Assembly (NCBI GenBank): GCA_920105625.2 | Contig: CAKKTE020000256.1 | Coordinates: forward strand, 45,911-109,910 | Source: Clusia tigrina | Taxonomy: Eukaryota; Arthropoda; Insecta; Diptera; Clusiidae | Direction: 5' to 3' | DNA: 64,000 nt | Shown: positions 24,615-37,550 of the stretch, piece after piece | Layout: every line of letters begins with the position of its first letter | Position numbering within the stretch: the stretch's first letter is position 1 | Position numbers and translations under genes: made by a program | The notes under the pieces: model-generated | What the model saw: only the letters and a program-made list of their open reading frames with translations | The model's database searches: none | Told to the model about the DNA's origin: nothing

Positions 24615-25790
24615 TGACAAGAGGGTCGAGTACTTTATTGTTACAAAATTTCAAGGTTTTATGACGCTCCAGTAATAAGTTACAAGCATTTGTATGTTGC
24701 GAACTTTGATAGGTGTAGGACGTACCGTATAGAAGTTAGGGCCATTTGAAGTTTTATCAGTGTTTGATTTGGGAGTCAATGGTAGCATAGCTTTGAGCGA
24801 TGGCTTAAATTTACAAGAGGCTCGAGTACTTTATTGTTACAAAACTTCAAGGTTTTATGACGCTCCAGTAAAAAGATACAAGCATTTTTATGTTGCAAAC
24901 TTTGATAGGTGTTGGACGTACCGTAATGAAGTTAGGGGCGTTTGAAGTTTTATCAGTGTTTGATTTGGGACTCAAGGGTAGCATAGCTTTGAGCGATGGC
25001 TTAAATTTACAAGAGGCTCGAGTACTTTATTGTTACAAAATTTCAAGGTTTTATGACGCTCCAGAAAAAAGTTACAAGCATTTGTATGTTGCAAACTTTG
25101 ATAGATGTAGGACGTATCGTAAAGAAGTTAGGGGCAATTGAAGTTTTATCAGTGTTTGATTTGGGACTCAAGGGTAGCATAGCTTTGAGCGATGGCTTAA
25201 ATTTACAAGAGGCTCGAGTACTTTATTGTTACAAAATTTCAAGGTTTTATGACGCTCCAGAAAAAAGTTACAAGCATTTGTATGTTGCAAACTTTGATAG
25301 GTGTAGGACGTATCGTAAAGAAGTTAGGGGCGTTTGAAGTTTTATCAGTGTTTGATTTGGGAGTCAATGGTAGCATAGCTTTGAGCGATGGCTTAAATTT
25401 ACAAGAGGCTCGAGTACTTTATTGTTACAAAATTTCAAGGTTTTATGACGCTCCAGAAAAAAGTTACAAGCATTTGTATGTTGCAAACTTTGATAGGTGT
25501 TGGACGTACCGTAATGAAGTTAGGGGCGTTTGAAGTTTTATCAGTGTTTGATTTGGGACTCAAGGGTAGCATAGCTTTGAGCGATGGCTTAAATTTACAA
25601 GAGGCTCGAGTACTTTATTGTTACAAAATTTCAAGGTTTTATGACGCTCCAGAAAAAAGTTACAAGCATTTGTATGTTGCAAACTTTGATAGGTGTAGGA
25701 CGTATCGTAAAGAAGTTAGGGGCGTTTGAAGTTTTATCAGTGTTTGATTTGGGACTCTAGGGTAGCATAGCTTTGAGCGACAGCTTAAAT

Positions 25791-26770
25791 TGACAAGAGG
25801 GTCGAGTACTTTATTGTTACAAAATTTCAAGGTTTTATGACGCTCCAGTAATAAGTTACAAGCATTTGTATGTTGCGAACTTTGATAGGTGTAGGACGTA
25901 CCGTATAGAAGTTAGGGCCATTTGAAGTTTTATCAGTGTTTGATTTGGGAGTCAATGGTAGCATAGCTTTGAGCGATGGCTTAAATTTACAAGAGGCTCG
26001 AGTACTTTATTGTTACAAAACTTCAAGGTTTTATGACGCTCCAGTAAAAAGTTACAAGCATTTGTATGTTGCAAACTTTGATAGGTGTAGGACGTACCGT
26101 AATGAAGTTAGGGGCGTTTGAAGTTTTATCAGTGTTTGATTTGGGACTCTAGGGTAGCATAGCTTTGAGCGACAGCTTAAATTGACAAGAGGGTCGAGTA
26201 CTTTATTGTTACAAAATTTCAAGGTTTTATGACGCTCCAGTAATAAGTTACAAGCATTTGTATGTTGCGAACTTTGATAGGTGTAGGACGTACCGTATAG
26301 AAGTTAGGGCCATTTGAAGTTTTATCAGTGTTTGATTTTGGACTCTAGGGTAGCATAGCTTTGAGCGATGGCTTAAATTTACAAGAGGCTCGAGTACTTT
26401 ATTGTTACAAAATTTCAAGGTTTTATGACGCTCCAGAAAAAAGTTACAAGCATTTGTATGTTGCAAACTTTGATAGGTGTAGGACGTATCGTAAAGAAGT
26501 TAGGGGCGTTTGAAGTTTTATCAGTGTTTGATTTGGGACTCAAGGGTAGCATAGCTTTGAGCGATGGCTTAAATTTACAAGAGGCTCGAGTACTTTATTG
26601 TTACAAAATTTCAAGGTTTTATGACGCTCCAGAAAAAAGTTACAAGCATTTGTATGTTGCAAACTTTGATAGGTGTAGGACGTATCGTAAAGAAGTTAGG
26701 GGCGTTTGAAGTTTTATCAGTGTTTGATTTGGGACTCTAGGGTAGCATAGCTTTGAGCGACAGCTTAAAT
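25791..26770 (+). repeat. 5-mer HOR unit A-B-A'-C-D
   Basis: Canonical order at 25,791, 25,987, 26,183, 26,379 and 26,575. The B copy has 'taaaaagtta' and 'gtgtagg' in place of 'taaaaagata' and 'gtgttgg'. Confidence 0.82.
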
Positions 26771-29700
26771 TGACAAGAGGGTCGAGTACTTTATTGTTAC
26801 AAAATTTCAAGGTTTTATGACGCTCCAGTAATAAGTTACAAGCATTTGTATGTTGCGAACTTTGATAGGTGTAGGACGTACCGTATAGAAGTTAGGGCCA
26901 TTTGAAGTTTTATCAGTGTTTGATTTTGGACTCTAGGGTAGCATAGCTTTGAGCGACAGCTTAAATTGACAAGAGGGTCGAGTACTTTATTGTTACAAAA
27001 TTTCAAGGTTTTATGACGCTCCAGTAATAAGTTACAAGCATTTGTATGTTGCGAACTTTGATAGGTGTAGGACGTACCGTATAGAAGTTAGGGCCATTTG
27101 AAGTTTTATCAGTGTTTGATTTGGGAGTCAATGGTAGCATAGCTTTGAACGATGGCTTAAATTTACAAGAGGCTCGAGTACTTTATTGTTACAAAACTTC
27201 AAGGTTTTATGACGCTCCAGTAAAAAGATACAAGCATTTGTATGTTGCAAACTTTGATAGGTGTTGGACGTACCGTAATGAAGTTAGGGGCGTTTGAAGT
27301 TTTATCAGTGTTTGATTTGGGACTCTAGGGTAGCATAGCTTTGAGCGACAGCTTAAATTGACAAGAGGGTCGAGTACTTTATTGTTACAAAATTTCAAGG
27401 TTTTATGACGCTCCAGAAAAAAGTTACAAGCATTTGTATGTTGCAAACTTTGATAGGTGTAGGACGTATCGTAAAGAAGTTAGGGGCGTTTGAAGTTTTA
27501 TCAGTGTTTGATTTGGGACTCAAGGGTAGCATAGCTTTGAGCGATGGCTTAAATTTACAAGAGGCTCGAGTACTTTATTGTTACAAAATTTCAAGGTTTT
27601 ATGACGCTCCAGAAAAAAGTTACAAGCATTTGTATGTTGCAAACTTTGATAGGTGTAGGACGTATCGTAAAGAAGTTAGGGGCGTTTGAAGTTTTATCAG
27701 TGTTTGATTTGGGACTCTAGGGTAGCATAGCTTTGAGCGACAGCTTAAATTGACAAGAGGGTCGAGTACTTTATTGTTACAAAATTTCAAGGTTTTATGA
27801 CGCTCCAGTAATAAGTTACAAGCATTTGTATGTTGCGAACTTTGATAGGTGTAGGACGTACCGTATAGAAGTTAGGGCCATTTGAAGTTTTATCAGTGTT
27901 TGATTTGGGAGTCAATGGTAGCATAGCTTTGAGCGATGGCTTAAATTTACAAGAGGCTCGAGTACTTTATTGTTACAAAACTTCAAGGTTTTATGACGCT
28001 CCAGTAAAAAGATACAAGCATTTGTATGTTGCAAACTTTGATAGGTGTTGGACGTACCGTAATGAAGTTAGGGGCGTTTGAAGTTTTATCAGTGTTTGAT
28101 TTGGGACTCTAGGGTAGCATAGCTTTGAGCGACAGCTTAAATTGACAAGAGGGTCGAGTACTTTATTGTTACAAAATTTCAAGGTTTTATGACGCTCCAG
28201 TAATAAGTTACAAGCATTTGTATGTTGCGAACTTTGATAGGTGTAGGACGTACCGTGTAGAAGTTAGGGGCGTTTGAAGTTTTATCAGTGTTTGATTTGG
28301 GAGTCAATGGTAGCATAGCTTTGAGCGATGGCTTAAATTTACAAGAGAATCGAGTACTTTATTGTTACAAAACTTCAAGGTTTTATGACGCTCCAGTAAA
28401 AAGATACAAGCATTTGTATGTTGCAAACTTTGATAGGTGTTGGACGTACCGTAATGAAGTTAGGGGCGTTTGAAGTTTTATCAGTGTTTGATTTGGGACT
28501 CTAGGGTAGCATAGCTTTGAGCGACAGCTTAAATTGACAAGAGGGTCGAGTACTTTATTGTTACAAAATTTCAAGGTTTTATGACGCTCCAGTAATAAGT
28601 TACAAGCATTTGTATGTTGCGAACTTTGATAGGTGTAGGACGTACCGTATAGAAGTTAGGGCCATTTGAAGTTTTATCAGTGTTTGATTTGGGAGTCAAT
28701 GGTAGCATAGCTTTGAGCGATGGCTTAAATTTACAAGAGGCTCGAGTACTTTATTGTTACAAAACTTCAAGGTTTTATGACGCTCCAGTAAAAAGATACA
28801 AGCATTTGTATGTTGCAAACTTTGATAGGTGTTGGACGTACCGTAATGAAGTTAGGGGCGTTTGAAGTTTTATCAGTGTTTGATTTGGGACTCTAGGGTA
28901 GCATAGCTTTGAGCGACAGCTTAAATTGACAAGAGGGTCGAGTACTTTATTGTTACAAAATTTCAAGGTTTTATGACGCTCCAGAAAAAAGTTACAAGCA
29001 TTTGTATGTTGCAAACTTTGATAGGTGTAGGACGTATCGTAAAGAAGTTAGGGGCGTTTGAAGTTTTATCAGTGTTTTATTTGGGACTCAAGGGTAGCAT
29101 AGCTTTGAGCGATGGCTTAAATTTACAAGAGGCTCGAGTACTTTATTGTTACAAAATTTCAAGGTTTTATGACGCTCCAGAAAAAAGTTACAAGCATTTG
29201 TATGTTGCAAACTTTGATAGGTGTAGGACGTATCGTAAAGAAGTTAGGGGCGTTTGAAGTTTTATCAGTGTTTGATTTGGGACTCTAGGGTAGCATAGCT
29301 TTGAGCGACAGCTTAAATTGACAAGAGGGTCGAGTACTTTATTGTTACAAAATTTCAAGGTTTTATGACGCTCCAGTAATAAGTTACAAGCATTTGTATG
29401 TTGCGAACTTTGATAGGTGTAGGACGTACCGTATAGAAGTTAGGGCCATTTGAAGTTTTATCAGTGTTTGATTTGTGAGTCAATGGTAGCATAGCTTTGA
29501 GCGATGGCTTAAATTTACAAGAGGCTCGAGTACTTTATTGTTACAAAACTTCAAGGTTTTATGACGCTCCAGTAAAAAGATACAAGCATTTGTATGTTGC
29601 AAACTTTGATAGGTGTAGGACGTATCGTAAAGAAGTTAGGGGCGTTTGAAGTTTTATCAGTGTTTGATTTGGGACTCAAGGGTAGCATAGCTTTGAGCGA

Positions 29701-30102
29701 TGGCTTAAATTTACAAGAGGCTCGAGTACTTTATTGTTACAAAATTTCAAGGTTTTATGACGCTCCAGAAAAAAGTTACAAGCATTTGTATGTTGCAAAC
29801 TTTGATAGGTGTAGGACGTATCATAAAGAAGTTAGGGGCGTTTGAAGTTTTATCAGTGTTTGATTTGGGACTCTAGGGTAGCATAGCTTTGAGCGACAGC
29901 TTAAATTGACAAGAGGGTCGAGTACTTTATTGTTACAAAATTTCAAGGTTTTATGACGCTCCAGTAAAAAGATACAAGCATTTGTATGTTGCAAACTTTG
30001 ATAGGTGTTGGACGTACCGTAATGAAGTTAGGGGCGTTTGAAGTTTTATCAGTGTTTGATTTGGGACTCTAGGGTAGCATAGCTTTGAGCGACAGCTTAA
30101 AT

Positions 30103-31670
30103 TGACAAGAGGGTCGAGTACTTTATTGTTACAAAATTTCAAGGTTTTATGACGCTCCAGTAATAAGTTACAAGCATTTGTATGTTGCGAACTTTGATAG
30201 GTGTAGGACGTACCGTATAGAAGTTAAAGCCATTTGAAGTTTTATCAGTGTTTGATTTGGGAGTCAATGGTAGCATAGCTTTGAGCGATGGCTTAAATTT
30301 ACAAGAGGCTCGAGTACTTTATTGTTACAAAACTTCAAGGTTTTATGACGCTCCAGTAAAAAGATACAAGCATTTGTATGTTGCAAACTTTGATAGGTGT
30401 TGGACGTACCGTAATGAAGTTAGGGGCGTTTGAAGTTTTATCAGTGTTTGATTTGGGACTCTAGGGTAGCATAGCTTTGAGCGACAGCTTAAATTGACAA
30501 GAGGGTCGAGTACTTTATTGTTACAAAATTTCAAGGTTTTATGACGCTCCAGAAAAAAGTTACAAGCATTTGTATGTTGCAAACTTTGATAGGTGTAGGA
30601 CGTATCGTAAAGAAGTTAGGGGCGTTTGAAGTTTTATCAGTGTTTGATTTGGGACTCAAGGGTAGCATAGCTTTGAGCGATGGCTTAAATTTACAAGAGG
30701 CTCGAGTACTTTATTGTTACAAAATTTCAAGGTTTTATGACGCTCCAGAAAAAAGTTACAAGCATTTGTATGTTGCAAACTTTGATAGGTGTAGGACGTA
30801 TCGTAAAGAAGTTAGGGGCGTTTGAAGTTTTATCAGTGTTTGATTTGGGACTCTAGGGTAGCATAGCTTTGAGCGACAGCTTAAATTGACAAGAGGGTCG
30901 AGTACTTTATTGTTACAAAATTTCAAGGTTTTATGACGCTCCAGTAATAAGTTACAAGCATTTGTATGTTGCAAACTTTGATAGGTGTAGGACGTATCGT
31001 AAAGAAGTTAGGGGCGTTTGAAGTTTTATCAGTGTTTGATTTGGGACTCAAGGGTAGCATAGCTTTGAGCGATGGCTTAAATTTACAAGAGGCTCGAGTA
31101 CTTTATTGTTACAAAATTTCAAGGTTTTATGACGCTCCAGAAAAAAGTTACAAGCATTTGTATGTTGCAAACTTTGATAGGTGTAGGACGTATCGTAAAG
31201 AAGTTAGGGGCGTTTGAAGTTTTATCAGTGTTTGATTTGGGACTCTAGGGTAGCATAGCTTTGAGCGACAGCTTAAATTGACAAGAGGGTCGAGTACTTT
31301 ATTGTTACAAAATTTCAAGGTTTTATGACGCTCCAGTAAAAAGATACAAGCATTTGTATGTTGCAAACTTTGATAGGTGTTGGACGTACCGTAATGAAGT
31401 TAGGGGCGTTTGAAGTTTTATCAGTGTTTGATTTGGGACTCTAGGGTAGCATAGCTTTGAGCGACAGCTTAAATTGACAAGAGGGTCGAGTACTTTATTG
31501 TTACAAAATTTCAAGGTTTTATGACGCTCCAGTAAAAAGATACAAGCATTTGTATGTTGCAAACTTTGATAGGTGTTGGACGTACCGTAATGAAGTTAGG
31601 GGCGTTTGAAGTTTTATCAGTGTTTGATTTGGGACTCTAGGGTAGCATAGCTTTGAGCGACAGCTTAAAT
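30103..31670 (+). repeat. 8-mer HOR unit A-B-G-D-H-D-F-F, 1,568 bp (copy 1)
   Basis: Monomers at 30,103 (A, private 'gttaaagcc' near 30,224), 30,299 (B), 30,495 (G), 30,691 (D), 30,887 (H), 31,083 (D), 31,279 (F) and 31,475 (F). It is followed by H-D-F-A-B-G-D. G and H differ in where the A-to-C switch falls: G has C's 'agaaaaaagtta', while H keeps A's 'taataagtta' and switches before 'gttgcaaac'. Confidence 0.82.
31279..31474 (+). repeat. Type F chimeric monomer (A left, B right)
   Basis: Carries A's 'gagggtcgag' and 'aaaatttcaa' then B's 'taaaaagata', 'gtgttgg', 'taatgaag' and 'gacagc'. The switch lies between positions about 36 and 58. Other examples: 29,907, 31,475, 32,063, 35,787, 37,159, 37,355, 38,727, 40,687, 42,059, 42,255 and 42,843. 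Variants with 'aaaacttcaa', and so an earlier switch, start at 34,415 and 39,315. Confidence 0.82.
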
Positions 31671-33434
31671 TGACAAGAGGGTCGAGTACTTTATTGTTAC
31701 AAAATTCCAAGGTTTTATGACGCTCCAGTAATAAGTTACAAGCATTTGTATGTTGCAAACTTTGATAGGTGTAGGACGTATCGTAAAGAAGTTAGGGGCG
31801 TTTGAAGTTTTATCAGTGTTTGATTTGGGACTCAAGGGTAGCATAGCTTTGAGCGATTGCTTAAATTTACAAGAGGCTCGAGTACTTTATTGTTACAAAA
31901 TTTCAAGGTTTTATGACGCTCCAGAAAAAAGTTACAAGCATTTGTATGTTGCAAACTTTGATAGGTGTAGGACGTATCGTAAAGAAGTTAGGGGCGTTTG
32001 AAGTTTTATCAGTGTTTGATTTGGGACTCTAGGGTAGCATAGCTTTGAGCGACAGCTTAAATTGACAAGAGGGTCGAGTACTTTATTGTTACAAAATTTC
32101 AAGGTTTTATGACGCTCCAGTAAAAAGATACAAGCATTTGTATGTTGCAAACTTTGATAGGTGTTGGACGTACCGTAATGAAGTTAGGGGCGTTTGAAGT
32201 TTTATCAGTGTTTGATTTGGGACTCTAGGGTAGCATAGCTTTGAGCGACAGCTTAAATTGACAAGAGGGTCGAGTACTTTATTGTTACAAAATTTCAAGG
32301 TTTTATGACGCTCCAGTAATAAGTTACAAGCATTTGTATGTTGCGAACTTTGATAGGTGTAGGACGTACCGTATAGAAGTTAGGGCCATTTGAAGTTTTA
32401 TCAGTGTTTTATTTGGGAGTCAATGGTAGCATAGCTTTGAGCGATGGCTTAAATTTACAAGAGGCTCGAGTACTTTATTGTTACAAAACTTCAAGGTTTT
32501 ATGACGCTCCAGTAAAAAGATACAAGCATTTGTATGTTGCAAACTTTGATAGGTGTTGGACGTACCGTAATGAAGTTAGGGGCGTTTGAAGTTTTATCAG
32601 TGTTTGATTTGGGACTCTAGGGTAGCATAGCTTTGAGCGACAGCTTAAATTGACAAGAGGGTCGAGTACTTTATTGTTACAAAATTTCAAGGTTTTATGA
32701 CGCTCCAGAAAAAAGTTACAAGCATTTGTATGTTGCAAACTTTGATAGGTGTAGGACGTATCGTAAAGAAGTTAGGGGCGTTTGAAGTTTTATCAGTGTT
32801 TGATTTGGGACTCAAGGGTAGCATAGCTTTGAGCGATGGCTTAAATTTACAAGAGGCTCGAGTAATTTATTGATACAAAATTTCAAGGTTTTATGACGCT
32901 CCAGAAAAAAGTTACAAGCATTTGTATGTTGCAAACTTTGATAGGTGTAGGACGTATCGTAAAGAAGTTAGGGGCGTTTGAAGTTTTATCAGTGTTTGAT
33001 TTGGGACTCTAGGGTAGCATAGCTTTGAGCGACAGCTTAAATTGACAAGAGGGTCGAGTACTTTATTGTTACAAAATTTCAAGGTTTTATGACGCTCCAG
33101 TAATAAGTTACAAGCATTTGTATGTTGCGAACTTTGATAGGTGTAGGACGTACCGTATAGAAGTTAGGGCCATTTGAAGTTTTATCAGTGTTTGATTTGG
33201 GAGTCAATGGTAGCATAGCTTTGAGCGATGGCTTAAATTTACAAGAGGCTCGAGTACTTTATTGTTACAAAATTTCAAGGTTTTATGACGCTCCAGAAAA
33301 AAGTTACAAGCATTTGTATGTTGCAAACTTTGATAGGTGTTGGACGTACCGTAATGAAGTTAGGGGCGTTTGAAGTTTTATCAGTGTTTGATTTGGGACT
33401 CTAGGGTAGCATAGCTTTGAGCGACAGCTTAAAT

Positions 33435-34414
33435 TGACAAGAGGGTCGAGTACTTTATTGTTACAAAATTTCAAGGTTTTATGACGCTCCAGTAATAAGT
33501 TACAAGCATTTGTATGTTGCGAACTTTGATAGGTGTAGGACGTACCGTATAGAAGTTAGGGCCATTTGAAGTTTTATCAGTGTTTGATTTGGGAGTCAAT
33601 GGTAGCATAGCTTTGAGCGATGGCTTAAATTTACAAGAGACTCGAGTACTTTATTGTTACAAAACTTCAAGGTTTTATGACGCTCCAGTAAAAAGTTACA
33701 AGCATTTGTATGTTGCAAACTTTGATAGGTGTTGGACGTACCGTAATGAAGTTAGGGGCGTTTGAAGTTTTATCAGTGTTTGATTTGGGACTCTAGGGTA
33801 GCATAGCTTTGAGCGACAGCTTAAATTGACAAGAGGGTCGAGTACTTTATTGTTACAAAATTTCAAGGTTTTATGACGCTCCAGTAATAAGTTACAAGCA
33901 TTTGTATGTTGCGAACTTTGATAGGTGTAGGACGTACCGTATAGAAGTTAGGGCCATTTGAAGTTTTATCAGTGTTTGATTTTGGACTCTAGGGTAGCAT
34001 AGCTTTGAGCGATGGCTTAAATTTACAAGAGGCTCGAGTACTTTATTGTTACAAAATTTCAAGGTTTTATGACGCTCCAGAAAAAAGTTACAAGCATTTG
34101 TATGTTGCAAACTTTGATAGGTGTAGGACGTATCGTAAAGAAGTTAGGGGCGTTTGAAGTTTTATCAGTGTTTGATTTGGGACTCAAGGGTAGCATAGCT
34201 TTGAGCGATGGCTTAAATTTACAAGAGGCTCGAGTACTTTATTGTTACAAAATTTCAAGGTTTTATGACGCTCCAGAAAAAAGTTACAAGCATTTGTATG
34301 TTGCAAACTTTGATAGGTGTAGGACGTATCGTAAAGAAGTTAGGGGCGTTTGAAGTTTTATCAGTGTTTGATTTGGGACTCTAGGGTAGCATAGCTTTGA
34401 GCGACAGCTTAAAT
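33435..34414 (+). repeat. 5-mer HOR unit A-B-A'-C-D inside the chimeric sub-domain
   Basis: Canonical order at 33,435, 33,631, 33,827, 34,023 and 34,219. B carries 'gagactcgag' and 'taaaaagtta'. This is the only complete canonical unit I found between 26.8 and 44.2 kb. Confidence 0.8.
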
Positions 34415-37400
34415 TGACAAGAGGGTCGAGTACTTTATTGTTACAAAACTTCAAGGTTTTATGACGCTCCAGTAAAAAGATACAAGCATTTGTATGTTGC
34501 AAACTTTGATAGGTGTTGGACGTACCGTAATGAAGTTAGGGCCGTTTGAAGTTTTATCAGTGTTTGATTTGGGACTCTAGGGTAGCATAGCTTTGAGCGA
34601 CAGCTTAAATTGACAAGAGGGTCGAGTACTTTATTGTTACAAAATTTCAAGGTTTTATGACGCTCCAGAAAAAAGTTACAAGCATTTGTATGTTGCAAAC
34701 TTTGATAGGTGTAGGACGTATCGTAAAGAAGTTAGGGGCGTTTGAAGTTTTATCAGTGTTTGATTTGGGACTCAAGGGTAGCATAGCTTTGAGCGATGGC
34801 TTAAATTTACAAGAGGCTCGAGTACTTTATTGTTACAAAATTTCAAGGTTTTATGACGCTCCAGAAAAAAGTTACAAGCATTTGTATGTTGCAAACTTTG
34901 ATAGGTGTAGGACGTATCGTAAAGAAGTTAGGGGCGTTTGAAGTTTTATCAGTGTTTGATTTGGGACTCTAGGGTAGCATAGCTTTGAGCGACAGCTTAA
35001 ATTGACAAGAGGGTCGAGTACTTTATTGTTACAAAATTTCAAGGTTTTATGACGCTCCAGTAATAAGTTACAAGCATTTGTATGTTGCGAACTTTGATAG
35101 GTGTAGGACGTACCGTATAGAAGTTAGGGCCATTTGAAGTTTTATCAGTGTTTGATTTGGGAGTCAATGGTAGCATAGCTTTGAGCGATGGCTTAAATTT
35201 ACAAGAGGCTCGAGTACTTTATTGTTACAAAATTTCAAGGTTTTATGACGCTCCAGAAAAAAGTTACAAGCATTTGTATGTTGCAAACTTTGATAGGTGT
35301 TGGACGTACCGTAATGAAGTTAGGGGCGTTTGAAGTTTTATCAGTGTTTGATTTGGGAATCTAGGGTAGCATAGCTTTGAGCGACAGCTTAAATTGACAA
35401 GAGGGTCGAGTACTTTATTGTTACAAAATTTCAAGGTTTTATGACGCTCCAGTAATAAGTTACAAGCATTTGTATGTTGCAAACTTTGATAGGTGTAGGA
35501 CGTATCGTAAAGAAGTTAGGGGCGTTTGAAGTTTTATCAGTGTTTGATTTGGGACTCAAGGGTAGCATAGCTTTGAGCGATGGCTTAAATTTACAAGAGG
35601 CTCGAGTACTTTATTGTTACAAAATTTCAAGGTTTTATGACGCTCCAGAAAAAAGTTACAAGCATTTGTATGTTGCAAACTTTGATAGGTGTAGGACGTA
35701 TCGTAAAGAAGTTAGGGGCGTTTGAAGTTTTATCAGTGTTTGATTTGGGACTCTAGGGTAGCATAGCTTTGAGCGACAGCTTAAATTGACAAGAGGGTCG
35801 AGTACTTTATTGTTACAAAATTTCAAGGTTTTATGACGCTCCAGTAAAAAGATACAAGCATTTGTATGTTGCAAACTTTGATAGGTGTTGGACGTACCGT
35901 AATGAAGTTAGGGGCGTTTGAAGTTTTATCAGTGTTTGATTTGGGACTCTAGGGTAGCATAGCTTTGAGCGACAGCTTAAATTGACAAGAGGGTCGAGTA
36001 CTTTATTGTTACAAAATTTCAAGGTTTTATGACGCTCCAGTAATAAGTTACAAGCATTTGTATGTTGCGAACTTTGATAGGTGTAGGACGTACCGTATAG
36101 AAGTTAGGGCCATTTGAAGTTTTATCAGTGTTTGATTTGGGAGTCAATGGTAGCATAGCTTTGAGCGATGGCTTAAATTTACAAGAGACTCGAGTACTTT
36201 ATTGTTACAAAACTTCAAGGTTTTATGACGCTCCAGTAAAAAGTTACAAGCATTTGTATGTTGCAAACTTTGATAGGTGTAGGACGTACCGTAATGAAGT
36301 TAGGGGCGTTTGAAGTTTTATCAGTGTTTGATTTGGGACTCTAGGGTAGCATAGCTTTGAGCGACAGCTTAAATTGACAAGAGGGTCGAGTACTTTATTG
36401 TTACAAAATTTCAAGGTTTTATGACGCTCCAGAAAAAAGTTACAAGCATTTGTATGTTGCAAACTTTGATAGGTGTAGGACGTATCGTAAAGAAGTTAGG
36501 GGCGTTTGAAGTTTTATCAGTGTTTGATTTGGGACTCAAGGGTAGCATAGCTTTGAGCGATGGCTTAAATTTACAAGAGGCTCGAGTACTTTATTGTTAC
36601 AAAATTTCAAGGTTTTATGACGCTCCAGAAAAAAGTTACAAGCATTTGTATGTTGCAAACTTTGATAGGTGTAGGACGTATCGTAAAGAAGTTAGGGGCG
36701 TTTGAAGTTTTATCAGTGTTTGATTTGGGACTCTAGGGTAGCATAGCTTTGAGCGACAGCTTAAATTGACAAGAGGGTCGAGTACTTTATTGTTACAAAA
36801 TTTCAAGGTTTTATGACGCTCCAGTAATAAGTTACAAGCATTTGTATGTTGCAAACTTTGATAGGTGTAGGACGTATCGTAAAGAAGTTAGGGGCGTTTG
36901 AAGTTTTATCAGTGTTTGATTTGGGACTCAAGGGTAGCATAGCTTTGAGCGATGGCTTAAATTTACAAGAGGCTCGAGTACTTTATTGTTACAAAATTTC
37001 AAGGTTTTATGACGCTCCAGAAAAAAGTTACAAGCATTTGTATGTTGCAAACTTTGATAGGTGTAGGACGTATCGTAAAGAAGTTAGGGGCGTTTGAAGT
37101 TTTATCAGTGTTTGATTTGGGACTCTAGGGTAGCATAGCTTTGAGCGACAGCTTAAATTGACAAGAGGGTCGAGTACTTTATTGTTACAAAATTTCAAGG
37201 TTTTATGACGCTCCAGTAAAAAGATACAAGCATTTGTATGTTGCAAACTTTGATAGGTGTTGGACGTACCGTAATGAAGTTAGGGGCGTTTGAAGTTTTA
37301 TCAGTGTTTGATTTGGGACTCTAGGGTAGCATAGCTTTGAGCGACAGCTTAAATTGACAAGAGGGTCGAGTACTTTATTGTTACAAAATTTCAAGGTTTT

Positions 37401-37550
37401 ATGACGCTCCAGTAAAAAGATACAAGCATTTGTATGTTGCAAACTTTGATAGGTGTTGGACGTACCGTAATGAAGTTAGGGGCGTTTGAAGTTTTATCAG
37501 TGTTTGATTTGGGACTCTAGGGTAGCATAGCTTTGAGCGACAGCTTAAAT
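34219..37550 (+). repeat. 3.3-kb segment, copy 1 of a 17-monomer duplication
   Basis: Order D F G D A E H D F A B G D H D F F, matching 39,119-42,450 at an offset of 4,900 bp (25 monomers). Both copies contain the rare 'gagggtcgag' plus 'aaaacttcaa' monomer (34,415 and 39,315), a combination I saw nowhere else. Confidence 0.82.
35983..37550 (+). repeat. 8-mer HOR unit A-B-G-D-H-D-F-F (copy 2)
   Basis: Same eight types as 30,103 at an offset of 5,880 bp. B here has 'gagactcgag', 'taaaaagtta' and 'gtgtagg'. It is directly followed by copy 3, making a tandem pair with a 1,568-bp period. Confidence 0.83.

Larger units (their letters stand above)
21087..25398 (+). repeat. 4.3-kb segment near the left edge, matched at the right edge
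   Basis: The 22-monomer order B A' C D A' C C D A E A B C C/A B A' C D A B C C/A recurs at 59,086-63,397. The offset is 37,999 bp, which is 194 monomers less the 25-bp deletion. A few monomers differ inside the match ('gagaatcg' at 23,243 versus 'gagactcg' at 61,242). Confidence 0.78.
17951..26770 (+). repeat. Zone IIIa: 5-mer HOR with rearranged order
   Basis: Reading monomers from 17,951: A B A B A' C C D (to 19,518), A E A' C D, A' C then a C/A chimera at 20,891, B A' C D A' C C D A E A B C, C/A chimera (23,635), B A' C D A B C, C/A chimera (25,203), an E-like chimera (25,399), C-type with D ending (25,595), A B A' C D (25,791-26,770). Early monomers show alternating A-B dimers, and D first appears at 19,323. 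Confidence 0.82.
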